This document shows positions 14,537 to 23,169 of a stretch of DNA of 26,906 bases, piece by piece. A program made the translations under genes and the position numbers. The stretch is from Candidatus Caldatribacterium sp. (lineage in GTDB: Bacteria; Atribacterota; Atribacteria; Atribacterales; Caldatribacteriaceae). Each line of letters starts with the position of its first letter. The first letter of the stretch is position 1. The notes under the pieces are model-generated. The model saw nothing but the letters and a program-made list of their open reading frames with translations, had not been told where the DNA came from and did not search any database. The DNA is taken from positions 1-26,906 of the forward strand of contig JANXBI010000068.1 of NCBI GenBank assembly GCA_025060675.1. The letters run 5' to 3'.

Positions 14537-17500
14537 ATGACCTCGGTTACCTCCATAAGACCTTAAAGGATACTGAGCAGGTCATCAGACAGCTCAACAC
14601 CGCCCTCAACAGCCTCCTTGAGGAGATCCGTTCTGGACGTATCATCCCCAACATCCCAAGACCCCAAGTCACCAGAGAAGGGACGCCAGTTGCCGCCGGT
14701 CTCACCCAAACGTACGAACAGTACCTCCAAACCATCCGTCAGTACCAGGTACGGTTCGGTCTTGGGAAGACGAGAACATCACTGTTCCTCGGTTTCCCCA
14801 TTGAGGCTTTGGGGGAGATGAGTTCATACGTTCGGGAGCGGATTGGGGAACTCGCCCTTGGCTTCATGCAGCTGCAGCCTGAGTACCGTGCCTTCGTCAC
14901 CCAAGTTCGTGACCTCCGTACGCTCTTCACGGAATTCGCTCAGGAGATTGAGGATGCTGCCCAACGGTTTGGTACCACCAGTCCATTCTACCGGTACTTC
15001 CTCCCCGTCTCTGAGGTCATCCGAACCCAGTACCGGCCACCAGAGGTCAGAAGGTACTACACGATCCCGAACCTTGCCACAAGTGTGGCAAGTGAAATCG
15101 TCGCCCCTATCCTTGACCTCATCCAAGGACCTGGATTCAGGGCTCCACGGATTGAGAATGAGAACCTCGCTACCGCTTTAGGGATCTATGGGGCCACCAG
15201 AATCTCCGGTACGACGAACCTTGAGGAGACCATCCTCAAGACGATGATCGGGGTGTACCGGACGTACCATGACCTCATCAGGGTTAACGCTCAGCTCCAG
15301 TCGAGTCTCCTCACCGAGGAGGAAAGGGAAAAGCTCCTGAGGAAACGAGAGAGCCTTATCCGTCATCTTTCCTTCTATGGGTTTGAAATCAGGGGGAACT
15401 TAGAGGAAGGTCTACGGGCTTGGATCACCGATACTGCAAAACTCTTCGAACAACTCTGGGAGATTGGATCACTCCTCCAGGGAGTTCGGGGAGAGACGGT
15501 GGAGCGGACCGAGGAGACGTACCTTGCTGCCATCCGTACCCTCCTTCTTGAGAACCTCTTTCGACCACGGGAGGAAGCTCTCCAGAACATTAGGACAACC
15601 ATTGAGCAAGCCGTCCCACCTGAGAATGAGGAACAGAGGGAAATCCTTACTAGTCAGGCTGAGCGACTCTACCGACGCCTCATCGCCCTCCTCCATGGAC
15701 GACTCCAAAAGGCACCAGTACTCTCTGAAGAAGTCTTCAGCAATATCGAGCAGCTCCTGAGTAACCTCCCACAAGGGGATGATTTCTCCGCTTTTACCCA
15801 GGCCTTGAGACAATTCGGAATTAACCTTGATGAGGTCGTGGAGGAGGTCGTTCAAGGGGAGTTCATCCCTAAGATTGCAGAAACCATTCGAAATCAACCA
15901 GGATGGGAGCGAGACATCAACCGACAGATTGCCATACTCCGAAGAGAGCAACCTCTCTTAGGAGAGGAGATGCTCCGCGAGGAAGCGATCCGTTCACTAG
16001 CCCAAGAGGAGTACGTCCAGCTCACCGGAGCAGGTGGACCATACAGCAAGGATAAAGAAAGAAGGGTCTCAGAGCTCCGAGCCCAAGCGGCTCGGGCAGC
16101 CTTCTCAGCTTTGGGAGAAATTGCCGAGCGTCGGAACCTCACCACTTTCCTTGAGGAACTCGCAGAAGAGATCCGAGGGGTAGAGGGTCGAGTCCAATCT
16201 TTCGGCAAACAACTCGAGAATCTCCGTGGCCAACTCGATGCGTTGACCGAACAAGCCGCCAGCCTCCAAGAGGGAAGTGGAGAACGTACCCGCCTTGACC
16301 TTGAGGCTGCACGACTTGAGGCCATCATTGCCCAAGTGGAGACCCAATACAGAGAAGTGCTCTCAAGACTCAACTTCCTCCAACTCCAGAGGGCCTTCGG
16401 ATTCCTCCTCTCCCAACGTTTGGGAGAGCGGGAACGGGAACGCTTGTTCCAGACCCAAACACTGACTGAGGAGGAAGCCGCCGCTTACCAACAGCGGGTG
16501 CAAGAGATCGTCGCTCGGGGACAAGCACGGGAGCAAGTCGTCCGCGGTATCCTTGCGGACATCCAGAGGATGTACCAGCCGATCCTTGAACGGGCAGAGG
16601 CTGAGCAACGGGCTGGGAACATCGAAGTCACTCAACCGTACACCCAGGCTTATGCCTACGTGACCTTCGCAAACCTCTTCCGTGAAATCATGGGAGAGCT
16701 CCAGGAGAACATGGGACGGGTGAACGAACTCCTTGGAGCAGATGTCCTCTCCCTTGACCGTGAAACCGCCATCCTCCGTCTCATCGTTGCCATCCTCAGA
16801 CAGATCGAGAACCGACTCGCCATCCAAGTTGCCGCCTCAGAGAAAACGGCAACCACCGAGAGTGAGGTCTTGGGGAGTGGGGAAAAGGTTGCCAGACACG
16901 TCATGGAGACGGTCCTCACCACAACCCCCTTCCGGAGACAGTACTTCCATTTCCTCTTGAGTTCTCTCCATGCGAACAACCCACTCCGTCGCTTCTTTGA
17001 ATCCATGACCTCCCCACGGGAGTTCATCTCTGAGATTGGGGTACGGAGGCTGTTGGGTGGTTTCATCAACGATGTCATTAGCACCGTCCAAAGTTACGGC
17101 CGTCTTGGGGTTGGGACAACCATAGGTGAGGCAATCCGAGATCGTTTCGAGGTCCTCTTCCCATTCGAGACCCTCTTTGGAGGACGGTTCGGCATCTACA
17201 CCATGCCAGGTATGGGAAGGGTGTTTGCCCGAACCTTCCGTGAGGACCTTGGAGACCTCCTCAGGCAGTACGGAGTCACCCTTGAAGGGCTCCTTGGTCC
17301 CACCGACGTCATGACGAGGATTGCTGGGTTTGGGCAATTCGATTTTCGATCCTTCATCGAGAATGTCACCATCCCCGTGTGGCGACTCGCCCGCGGTACC
17401 GGATTCCTGGGCCGAGAAAGTGATGTTGCAACGGTTCTAGCTGGTCTCACCAGGTTCATGTACAGTCCGACCATGTGGAACCGGGTCTTCCGCATCATGG

Positions 17501-19809
17501 CCTCGGTCATGTCCAGTGTGAACCTCAAGCGTATCATCGGTACCGATGAGCTCCTCCAATCCTTCAACATCTTCGCCGATACCCTCAAAAGTGGTGCGGC
17601 AGGTGGTATCTCCCCTGAGGCACTGAGCGCCTTTGCGAGGTACGTACTCGCCAGTGGTACCTTTGAGGTTGGTCCAGGGATGCGTGGTATCTACGCCGTT
17701 CAAACGGCCATGTCCATCTCCCAACAGCTCCAGTCGGTGGGACGCCTCATCCACCCAATGACGGCCCTGGTCTTCCAAACCCTTGGGAGGGAGTTCACGC
17801 TTGAGGAGCTCATTGCCTTCCAGCAACGCATCGACCGAGAGGGGATCTTCGCCACATTCGAGGTTGGTGGTCGAAGGGTTACCTACGCCGAGGCAATGGT
17901 GCAAACCCTCGATACCCTCGTCCAGAATACGGATGCCCAGGTCTTGATCCTCTCGCGAATGTTCAACCTCTCCGTAGACCGTTCAAAGGAGTTCCTCAAC
18001 CTCCTGAGACGGTACACTACGGCTCCAGAAGAGGAGCGGTACGTCATCGAGCAGAAGCTGGCCACAATGACGACCGAACTCCAAGGGTCGTACGGTGAGA
18101 GGTTCGCAAAGGCCTTAGCGGAACGGCAAGAGGCTTTGATGAACATCACCGATGAGGTCATCATCCCCATCATGAACCTCCTCCGTGGGTTCCCACAGGT
18201 GATTGCGGGAATCGGTGACATCCTCGCCCTCAAACCCATTGCTGGCATCCAGAACATCTTCGGTGGATTGGGGAAGATGGGATGGGGAGGTATAGCGTTC
18301 TTCGGCACGTACCTCATGAGTCGGATCATTGGGGAAGGGTTTGGGAACCTACTTGGTGACCTCCTGGGGAACTTCACCCGGAACTTCTTCCAAGGGTTGC
18401 GAGGGGAAGGACTGGGGCTTGGTGGTATAGTTGGTCGGGGGATGCGATCGATTCTGGCCCGACTCCAAGTTCCCTTCTTCCAGAGGGGGACACAAACGGT
18501 CACTGAGGGAGCGATAGCTGGAGCCCTTCGATCCCCATGGAGCTTGACCGCCTTCACCTCCACCCTTTTCTCACCACTTGGGGTCATCATGATGGGAGCT
18601 GTGGCGGCAAGCATCATCTACGCCTACACCCGAAGGGTTATTGACCGGGTTGAGGAGCAGTTTGAACGGACGAAGGGATGGAAAAGGGAACTCGAGATCC
18701 TCTCCCGAGAGCTCGAAGAAGCCACCACTCCAGAAGCGAAGAAAGCCATCCAGGAGAAAATGACAGAAACAGTTGCCAAGATTGTTACAGAAAGAGAGAA
18801 GCTCATGGCCGAACTCCAAAAACCATTCCGATGGTGGTACAACCTCTTCCCATCCTACCGAAGGGCGGTCCAGGGGACAGCGTTCGAGATCCTCGTCAGC
18901 ATGGGGAGGTACGCAGAGGTCCTCCGTGAGCAAGGGTTAGACGAACAACAAGCCCTCCGAGCAGCCGAAGAGAAGGCTACGCAAGAGTGGAAGACTCGTC
19001 TTGAGCAGAAACGAGCTGCAACCCGATCGGAAATAGAGAGCGCTGAGCTCGGCATCAGGATAGCGTCAGAATTAGGACTCTCTGAAATAGTGCAAGAAGG
19101 GTACAAAGAGCTCGTGAGACGGAAACAGGAGATCGCGGCAGTCGATTTCGCATTTGTACTTCAACAGGCCGGAGTCCCAATGGGGAAAGCTGAAGAGGCA
19201 GCAAAACGCATAGCAATCCTGAGTGATGCCCAAATCGCCGCACTTCGGAAACTCGCTGAGGATAGATTAGCAAGGTGGCAACTTCGAATTGCGGCTAAGC
19301 AACACATTACGTCAATCACTAGAGGTCTCAACCTTCCCGAAGAATTCATCCAGAACTTAATTGAACAGTACTACCAGTACCTCTTAGAGATTCTCACACT
19401 GAGTACACAGGCGCAGTCCCAGCCGTCGAGTACAAAGACCCCCGTCCCATCTCCTCCCCCGTCGACAACCCCACAACCGACCACTCCACCTTCGCCACCA
19501 CCGACACCTTCACAACCAACCCCTTCCCAAGAACCTCAGGAAGGATTGCTACAGCGCTTCATCAACTTCATACGGGGTCTCTGGACCAACGAACGACCCG
19601 ATGTCGAGCGTTACTCCACCCTCAGCCAGTATGGGACCAACATCGAACGTGTTGAGAACCAAATCTCGGTCAACATCAACGTATCGCCGGATACCATTAC
19701 GGCGAAGATGATCGAGGAGATCATCAAGGGAGCGCAACGGGTGGCCATTGGTATGTCCACCTCAGGACGTGGACGAGCACTCATTGGAAGCTTTTCCCCG
19801 ATAGGTTGA
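14521..19809 (+). CDS. Tape measure protein
   Basis: This 1762-residue protein starts at GTG 14521 with GGAGTG at 14508-14513. The tape measure sets tail length and leaves the tail ahead of the DNA. Long helical, Gln/Glu/Arg-rich coiled-coil stretches fill residues 1-800. Gly-rich hydrophobic segments occur at about 1215-1290 (for example GIAFFGTYLMSRIIGEGFGN) and about 1353-1370 (GVIMMGAVAASIIYAY), as expected for the membrane-active part. A charged helical region follows, then a Pro/Thr/Ser-rich linker (about 1628-1670) and a short terminal domain ending RALIGSFSPIG. At the usual rule of about 0.15 nm per residue the tail would be near 260 nm, an upper bound. Codon choice looks different near 19020-19440. 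Confidence 0.9.
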   Translation: MAFPLDDLGYLHKTLKDTEQVIRQLNTALNSLLEEIRSGRIIPNIPRPQVTREGTPVAAGLTQTYEQYLQTIRQYQVRFGLGKTRTSLFLGFPIEALGEMSSYVRERIGELALGFMQLQPEYRAFVTQVRDLRTLFTEFAQEIEDAAQRFGTTSPFYRYFLPVSEVIRTQYRPPEVRRYYTIPNLATSVASEIVAPILDLIQGPGFRAPRIENENLATALGIYGATRISGTTNLEETILKTMIGVYRTYHDLIRVNAQLQSSLLTEEEREKLLRKRESLIRHLSFYGFEIRGNLEEGLRAWITDTAKLFEQLWEIGSLLQGVRGETVERTEETYLAAIRTLLLENLFRPREEALQNIRTTIEQAVPPENEEQREILTSQAERLYRRLIALLHGRLQKAPVLSEEVFSNIEQLLSNLPQGDDFSAFTQALRQFGINLDEVVEEVVQGEFIPKIAETIRNQPGWERDINRQIAILRREQPLLGEEMLREEAIRSLAQEEYVQLTGAGGPYSKDKERRVSELRAQAARAAFSALGEIAERRNLTTFLEELAEEIRGVEGRVQSFGKQLENLRGQLDALTEQAASLQEGSGERTRLDLEAARLEAIIAQVETQYREVLSRLNFLQLQRAFGFLLSQRLGERERERLFQTQTLTEEEAAAYQQRVQEIVARGQAREQVVRGILADIQRMYQPILERAEAEQRAGNIEVTQPYTQAYAYVTFANLFREIMGELQENMGRVNELLGADVLSLDRETAILRLIVAILRQIENRLAIQVAASEKTATTESEVLGSGEKVARHVMETVLTTTPFRRQYFHFLLSSLHANNPLRRFFESMTSPREFISEIGVRRLLGGFINDVISTVQSYGRLGVGTTIGEAIRDRFEVLFPFETLFGGRFGIYTMPGMGRVFARTFREDLGDLLRQYGVTLEGLLGPTDVMTRIAGFGQFDFRSFIENVTIPVWRLARGTGFLGRESDVATVLAGLTRFMYSPTMWNRVFRIMASVMSSVNLKRIIGTDELLQSFNIFADTLKSGAAGGISPEALSAFARYVLASGTFEVGPGMRGIYAVQTAMSISQQLQSVGRLIHPMTALVFQTLGREFTLEELIAFQQRIDREGIFATFEVGGRRVTYAEAMVQTLDTLVQNTDAQVLILSRMFNLSVDRSKEFLNLLRRYTTAPEEERYVIEQKLATMTTELQGSYGERFAKALAERQEALMNITDEVIIPIMNLLRGFPQVIAGIGDILALKPIAGIQNIFGGLGKMGWGGIAFFGTYLMSRIIGEGFGNLLGDLLGNFTRNFFQGLRGEGLGLGGIVGRGMRSILARLQVPFFQRGTQTVTEGAIAGALRSPWSLTAFTSTLFSPLGVIMMGAVAASIIYAYTRRVIDRVEEQFERTKGWKRELEILSRELEEATTPEAKKAIQEKMTETVAKIVTEREKLMAELQKPFRWWYNLFPSYRRAVQGTAFEILVSMGRYAEVLREQGLDEQQALRAAEEKATQEWKTRLEQKRAATRSEIESAELGIRIASELGLSEIVQEGYKELVRRKQEIAAVDFAFVLQQAGVPMGKAEEAAKRIAILSDAQIAALRKLAEDRLARWQLRIAAKQHITSITRGLNLPEEFIQNLIEQYYQYLLEILTLSTQAQSQPSSTKTPVPSPPPSTTPQPTTPPSPPPTPSQPTPSQEPQEGLLQRFINFIRGLWTNERPDVERYSTLSQYGTNIERVENQISVNINVSPDTITAKMIEEIIKGAQRVAIGMSTSGRGRALIGSFSPIG

Positions 19810-19813
19810 AACG

Positions 19814-21319
19814 ATGTTTGCTAGATACCGTTATTCGACACCCATTGGTATTGCCTACTTCATCCCCATACAGACCACTGGTCGAGAGGATAACACCATC
19901 TTTGCAACGACAAACGTCTCCTTCCCCATTGACCAGGTGAACATCCACGACATTGATGCCAGTGTTGTGCAGATGACCGTCAAGAAACACGTCAATGGGT
20001 TCGGAGTGAACCAATTCCAAATCACCTTGGTGGATAAGCAAGACCGGAAAGGTCGGACATGGCTTGACCGCATCTACCCCCACGATCTTGTGGTCATCCG
20101 GATGGGTCGTCCTGGGGAGAGTGGGCTCAAGACGATGATGGTTGGAATCGTGAAATCAGTCACGAAAACCACCAGCCTCTCTGGTAGCCCAGAATCTCCT
20201 CAGGTGGAGCGACAGGTTGTGGTGACTGGGACTGAGATCACCTCCATCTCGAGTACCCATTACCTCTTCGGTGAAACCTCTCTGACTCCGGCAATCAGAG
20301 AACTCATCAACCAATTCACCGGTGAGTTCCATAGGAAGATCAAAACACTCTACACGGTCATCCACGAGGATCTCGTTGAGAATTCCTTTGGAGAAGTACA
20401 CGAACTCATCGGGAAGTACGTAAACAGCATCCTCCTCAACGATTTCCGGATGGTCCGTGTCCCATTCACAGGGAAGACACTCGCCGACTACATCCGCTTC
20501 ACCGGGAACTCCTTCCGTATCCGACCAGACCAAAAACTCATCATCTACGGCCTGTACTACTCACAGTTCTCCGGTTCTGGAGCCCAGTTCATCGACCAAG
20601 CCCTCCAGAAACCCTTCAACGAGATCATCACACGGTACTCGTCAGACGACACTTCCCTTACCCTCCTTGACGTACCAACATGCCACATGATCCTACGTCC
20701 AAGTCCATTCGTGTACGACGTGAACTTACCTTCCCTTACCTCAGGGCATGAACTCAGGAACGTTGGGATGGTGGATCGGACAAAGGTCACCGTACACACC
20801 ATCTCTGACCTTGACGTTATTGCCGAGAACATCACGCGGGGGAGTGAATTCTCCCACAACTTCTTCATCGTTGGTCCGAATGTCCCCGAGGCCTTAGGGG
20901 TTCTGATCGAGTTCAACCTCGTACCGGTGACAGATTTTGAGCACATCAAAAAGTATGGGTTCAATCCGATCCTCATGAAGTTCGATTATTTGGTCACGAA
21001 GGAGACCATTGAGGCCCTCAACAAAGTCCCAGAGAACAAGGAAGAGGTCGTCATCCGCACCGATAGGATACTGGCAACAGACCTCGCCAATGTCCTCAAA
21101 CAGTGGTACATCCGAAGTTGTGAGTTCCTCTCTGGAACCCTTCAAATCCGTGGGAATGCGAACATCAACGAGGGTGATGCGATCCTATACGCTCCCCAGG
21201 ACTTCGGCAATGGGGAACGGAAGTTCCTCTTCTACGTGGACGGAGTCTCCCATCTCTTCGTCAACTTCGAAACCTACGTCACCTACCTCGAACTGAGTCG
21301 AGGGGTGGAGGTCTCTTGA
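19814..21319 (+). CDS. Baseplate hub protein (XkdQ / gpD / T4 gp27-like)
   Basis: This 501-residue protein starts at ATG 19814, 4 nt after the tape-measure stop. The hub is a trimer joining the tube to the central spike. Support comes from the beta-barrel style N-terminus (strands with NQFQITLVDKQDR and LVVIRMG), a helical middle with TLADYIRFTGNSFRIRPDQK, and the C-terminal segment LQIRGNANINEGDAILYA followed by FLFYVDGVSHLFVNFETYVT. That last pattern, a G-x-x-x-I-x-x-G-D strand then a V-x-x-V-x-H strand, is a hallmark of hub proteins. Position between tape measure and OB-fold spike is canonical. I see no lysozyme insertion. Confidence 0.82.
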   Translation: MFARYRYSTPIGIAYFIPIQTTGREDNTIFATTNVSFPIDQVNIHDIDASVVQMTVKKHVNGFGVNQFQITLVDKQDRKGRTWLDRIYPHDLVVIRMGRPGESGLKTMMVGIVKSVTKTTSLSGSPESPQVERQVVVTGTEITSISSTHYLFGETSLTPAIRELINQFTGEFHRKIKTLYTVIHEDLVENSFGEVHELIGKYVNSILLNDFRMVRVPFTGKTLADYIRFTGNSFRIRPDQKLIIYGLYYSQFSGSGAQFIDQALQKPFNEIITRYSSDDTSLTLLDVPTCHMILRPSPFVYDVNLPSLTSGHELRNVGMVDRTKVTVHTISDLDVIAENITRGSEFSHNFFIVGPNVPEALGVLIEFNLVPVTDFEHIKKYGFNPILMKFDYLVTKETIEALNKVPENKEEVVIRTDRILATDLANVLKQWYIRSCEFLSGTLQIRGNANINEGDAILYAPQDFGNGERKFLFYVDGVSHLFVNFETYVTYLELSRGVEVS

Positions 21320-21321
21320 GG

Positions 21322-21334
21322 AGGGGAAACCCCT
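21322..21334 (+). promoter_or_regulatory. Small hairpin covering the spike ribosome site
   Basis: AGGGG pairs with CCCCT around an AAA loop, directly before ATG 21335. It buries most of the GAGGAGGGG ribosome site (21318-21326). It could lower translation of the spike, which is needed in few copies per virion. A 5-bp stem with a 3-nt loop is marginal, so this is a suggestion only. Confidence 0.35.
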
Positions 21335-22354
21335 ATGGTCTTCTACGATGATGGGATGCCTGGGAGCCGAGTCTTCTATGCCCCCTCACGGGTAGGTGGA
21401 CTCCGTCTGGCAAGGGTAGTGAACGTCTACCCATTGGATTTCTGCGTCGACATCGTCTACGTGGACTACTTCTCCACAACCACCTCAGGGATGGACAAAG
21501 GTGATGAAGGGGCTTTCCGGATCCGTGTCCCCGTCCTCACCGATATGGCTGGGGCAGTCCCTGAGGAGAACTGGTTCTCTGAAGAGAACAACTTCGGTGC
21601 CTTCGTCCGCACACCGCTTTTCGGATACGGGAGAGCCGTCCTCCCCAGAGTCGGTGATTACGTCCTGGTAGGGTTCATCAACGAAAACTACAACGCTCCA
21701 GTGGTAATTGGTTGCCTCCATCCCCGTATCCGTTGGATGAACCTCAATGGGGCCACTGAAGACCCAACGGACACCAAGGGACCAACGGAACGAGGTGTTG
21801 TTGCCGAAGAGGATCGGTACATCACCGTCTACCCATCAGGATTCTGGTTCAAGGTGAACAAGGATGGGGAGGTGGAGATTTCCTTTCCCCTTGGGAAAGA
21901 GGCCAATGAGGCTGCTGGGTTCTTCATCAAGGTGGGAAGGGACGATCCCGTTGGCCAGGCGAAGGGGCTCACGGACATGGTGGTACGACTCAAGGAGCGG
22001 GCGGAGGAACTCAAAGAGGCCACCCGTATCCTTGATCTCCCAGAAGTCCGATCCATCATCTCCCAAATCCAAACGGGAACCCTCTCCTTCCAGAGGGGTC
22101 TTGAGGTTATCCGCCAACTCAAGGAAGTGCAGAAGATCCTCAGCGGTGACCCTACTGGGGAAGAGGACTATGTGGATAGTGGGTGTTGTTGTGGAGCGGA
22201 GGGAACAGATAACCCACCGGCTAACTGCTGTTGTGGGGCTCGGTGGGCAACCTGTTCACAGTGTCAGAGTACCGTCTCTGGTTGTCCGTACGTTGAGACG
22301 TGGACGTGTAGGCAGTGTGGGACAACAGTTAGGAATCCGAGGATGAGTTCGTAA
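21335..22354 (+). CDS. Baseplate spike OB-fold protein with Cys-rich C-terminus
   Basis: This 339-residue protein starts at ATG 21335. The N-terminal 130 residues match the gp5/gpV-type OB fold of phage spikes: RLARVVNVYPLDFCVDIVYV, RIRVPVLTDMAG, FGYGRAVLPRVGDYVLVGFI, NAPVVIGCLHP. A helical coiled-coil stretch follows (about 215-275). Residues 284-339 contain eleven cysteines in about 45 residues: two CCCG clusters, CSQC, a lone C and CRQC. Known spikes end in a beta-helix and a metal-bound or PAAR tip, so this zinc-ribbon-like ending is unusual. It may bind metal as the membrane-piercing tip, or mediate partner binding. There is no lysozyme domain; that function is encoded at 25655. Confidence 0.78.
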   Translation: MVFYDDGMPGSRVFYAPSRVGGLRLARVVNVYPLDFCVDIVYVDYFSTTTSGMDKGDEGAFRIRVPVLTDMAGAVPEENWFSEENNFGAFVRTPLFGYGRAVLPRVGDYVLVGFINENYNAPVVIGCLHPRIRWMNLNGATEDPTDTKGPTERGVVAEEDRYITVYPSGFWFKVNKDGEVEISFPLGKEANEAAGFFIKVGRDDPVGQAKGLTDMVVRLKERAEELKEATRILDLPEVRSIISQIQTGTLSFQRGLEVIRQLKEVQKILSGDPTGEEDYVDSGCCCGAEGTDNPPANCCCGARWATCSQCQSTVSGCPYVETWTCRQCGTTVRNPRMSS

Positions 22355-22368
22355 CCTGTGGGAAACCT

Positions 22369-23076
22369 ATGCGTCGACTCAAGATTGACCTTGAAGACCT
22401 CATCACCTTAGCGCTGGAACTCGGTCCAGAACGGGCGAAAGCAGAAGTTACCACCATCCAAACCGAAGTGGAACGGATGTGCACCATCTTCGACCACCTC
22501 AAAGAGAACCTCTCCGTGAGTAGCTTCCATACCGTTCTCGACCAGTTTGACAGGATAGTACAGGCTGTGGAGTCCACTACTTGGAATGGGAAATTTACTG
22601 CGACCCTGGCGACTTTGAGGAACCTTGTGGCCATCACCCAGAATGGGAGGGTGAACCTGGCCAACCTCCTCACATCTTTCACCTCCTTCCTCCCCTCAGG
22701 AGTTTTCGGGATCCTGAAAGAAACCCTTAGGTCGTTTCTCGCCTTCATGGGACTGGTCCAGTCACTCCGTGGTGTGAACCCGTCAGCCCTTGGGAGGCAA
22801 ATGGTTTGGTCCATTTTTGGTTCGGCAATCAACCGTCTCCTCCCGGTTCCACTACAGAACATCCAAGCTGTGGATGTTGCCACCGTAGACCTCGAGGGGA
22901 ACCTTGGAGCCTTCGGTCAAGGTATCCTCACTGGTGTCATCCAGAGGACGTTTGGTGCACAACCCGCTACGGCCTCTGTCCAGCTCATGGATTCACTCCC
23001 TGGTGGCTTCGAGCTACCAGACGGTATTGCCCTCTCTGAGAAACACATCCGTTGCCGGAAACCCAAACCTCCCTAA
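22369..23076 (+). CDS. Hypothetical helical protein next to the spike
   Basis: This 235-residue protein starts at ATG 22369, 14 nt after the spike stop; the ribosome site is weak (GTGGGAAA). The first 75 residues are amphipathic helices (KIDLEDLITLALELGPERAKAE). The middle is hydrophobic (LLTSFTSFLPSGVFGILK, SFLAFMGLVQSLRG), with segments too short and polar-broken to be clear membrane helices. The C-terminus is Gly/Pro-rich, ending HIRCRKPKPP. I recognise no family. Its place suggests a baseplate component or chaperone. The 93-nt gap after it marks the border with the DNA modification genes and holds only a weak ACCAAG/CTTGGT hairpin (23083-23103). Confidence 0.65.
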   Translation: MRRLKIDLEDLITLALELGPERAKAEVTTIQTEVERMCTIFDHLKENLSVSSFHTVLDQFDRIVQAVESTTWNGKFTATLATLRNLVAITQNGRVNLANLLTSFTSFLPSGVFGILKETLRSFLAFMGLVQSLRGVNPSALGRQMVWSIFGSAINRLLPVPLQNIQAVDVATVDLEGNLGAFGQGILTGVIQRTFGAQPATASVQLMDSLPGGFELPDGIALSEKHIRCRKPKPP

Positions 23077-23169
23077 TTCACAACCAAGTATCCTCTTCTT
23101 GGTCAGTCACCACCACAGTTGAGTAGGTCCACCCACACCGTTGGTACCTACACTTGGAAACACCCTCTC

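Noticed and set aside
14196..14540. Third-frame open frame as the chaperone extension (a -1 shift)
   Set aside because: Its product is Ser/Arg/Pro-rich low-complexity sequence, whereas the +1 frame reads as a coherent helical protein that stays open across the short chaperone's stop codon.
23077..23169. Promoter for the modification genes in the gap before dpdA
   Set aside because: I could not find a convincing -35/-10 pair with normal spacing; only a weak 6-bp hairpin is present, so I do not call a promoter.
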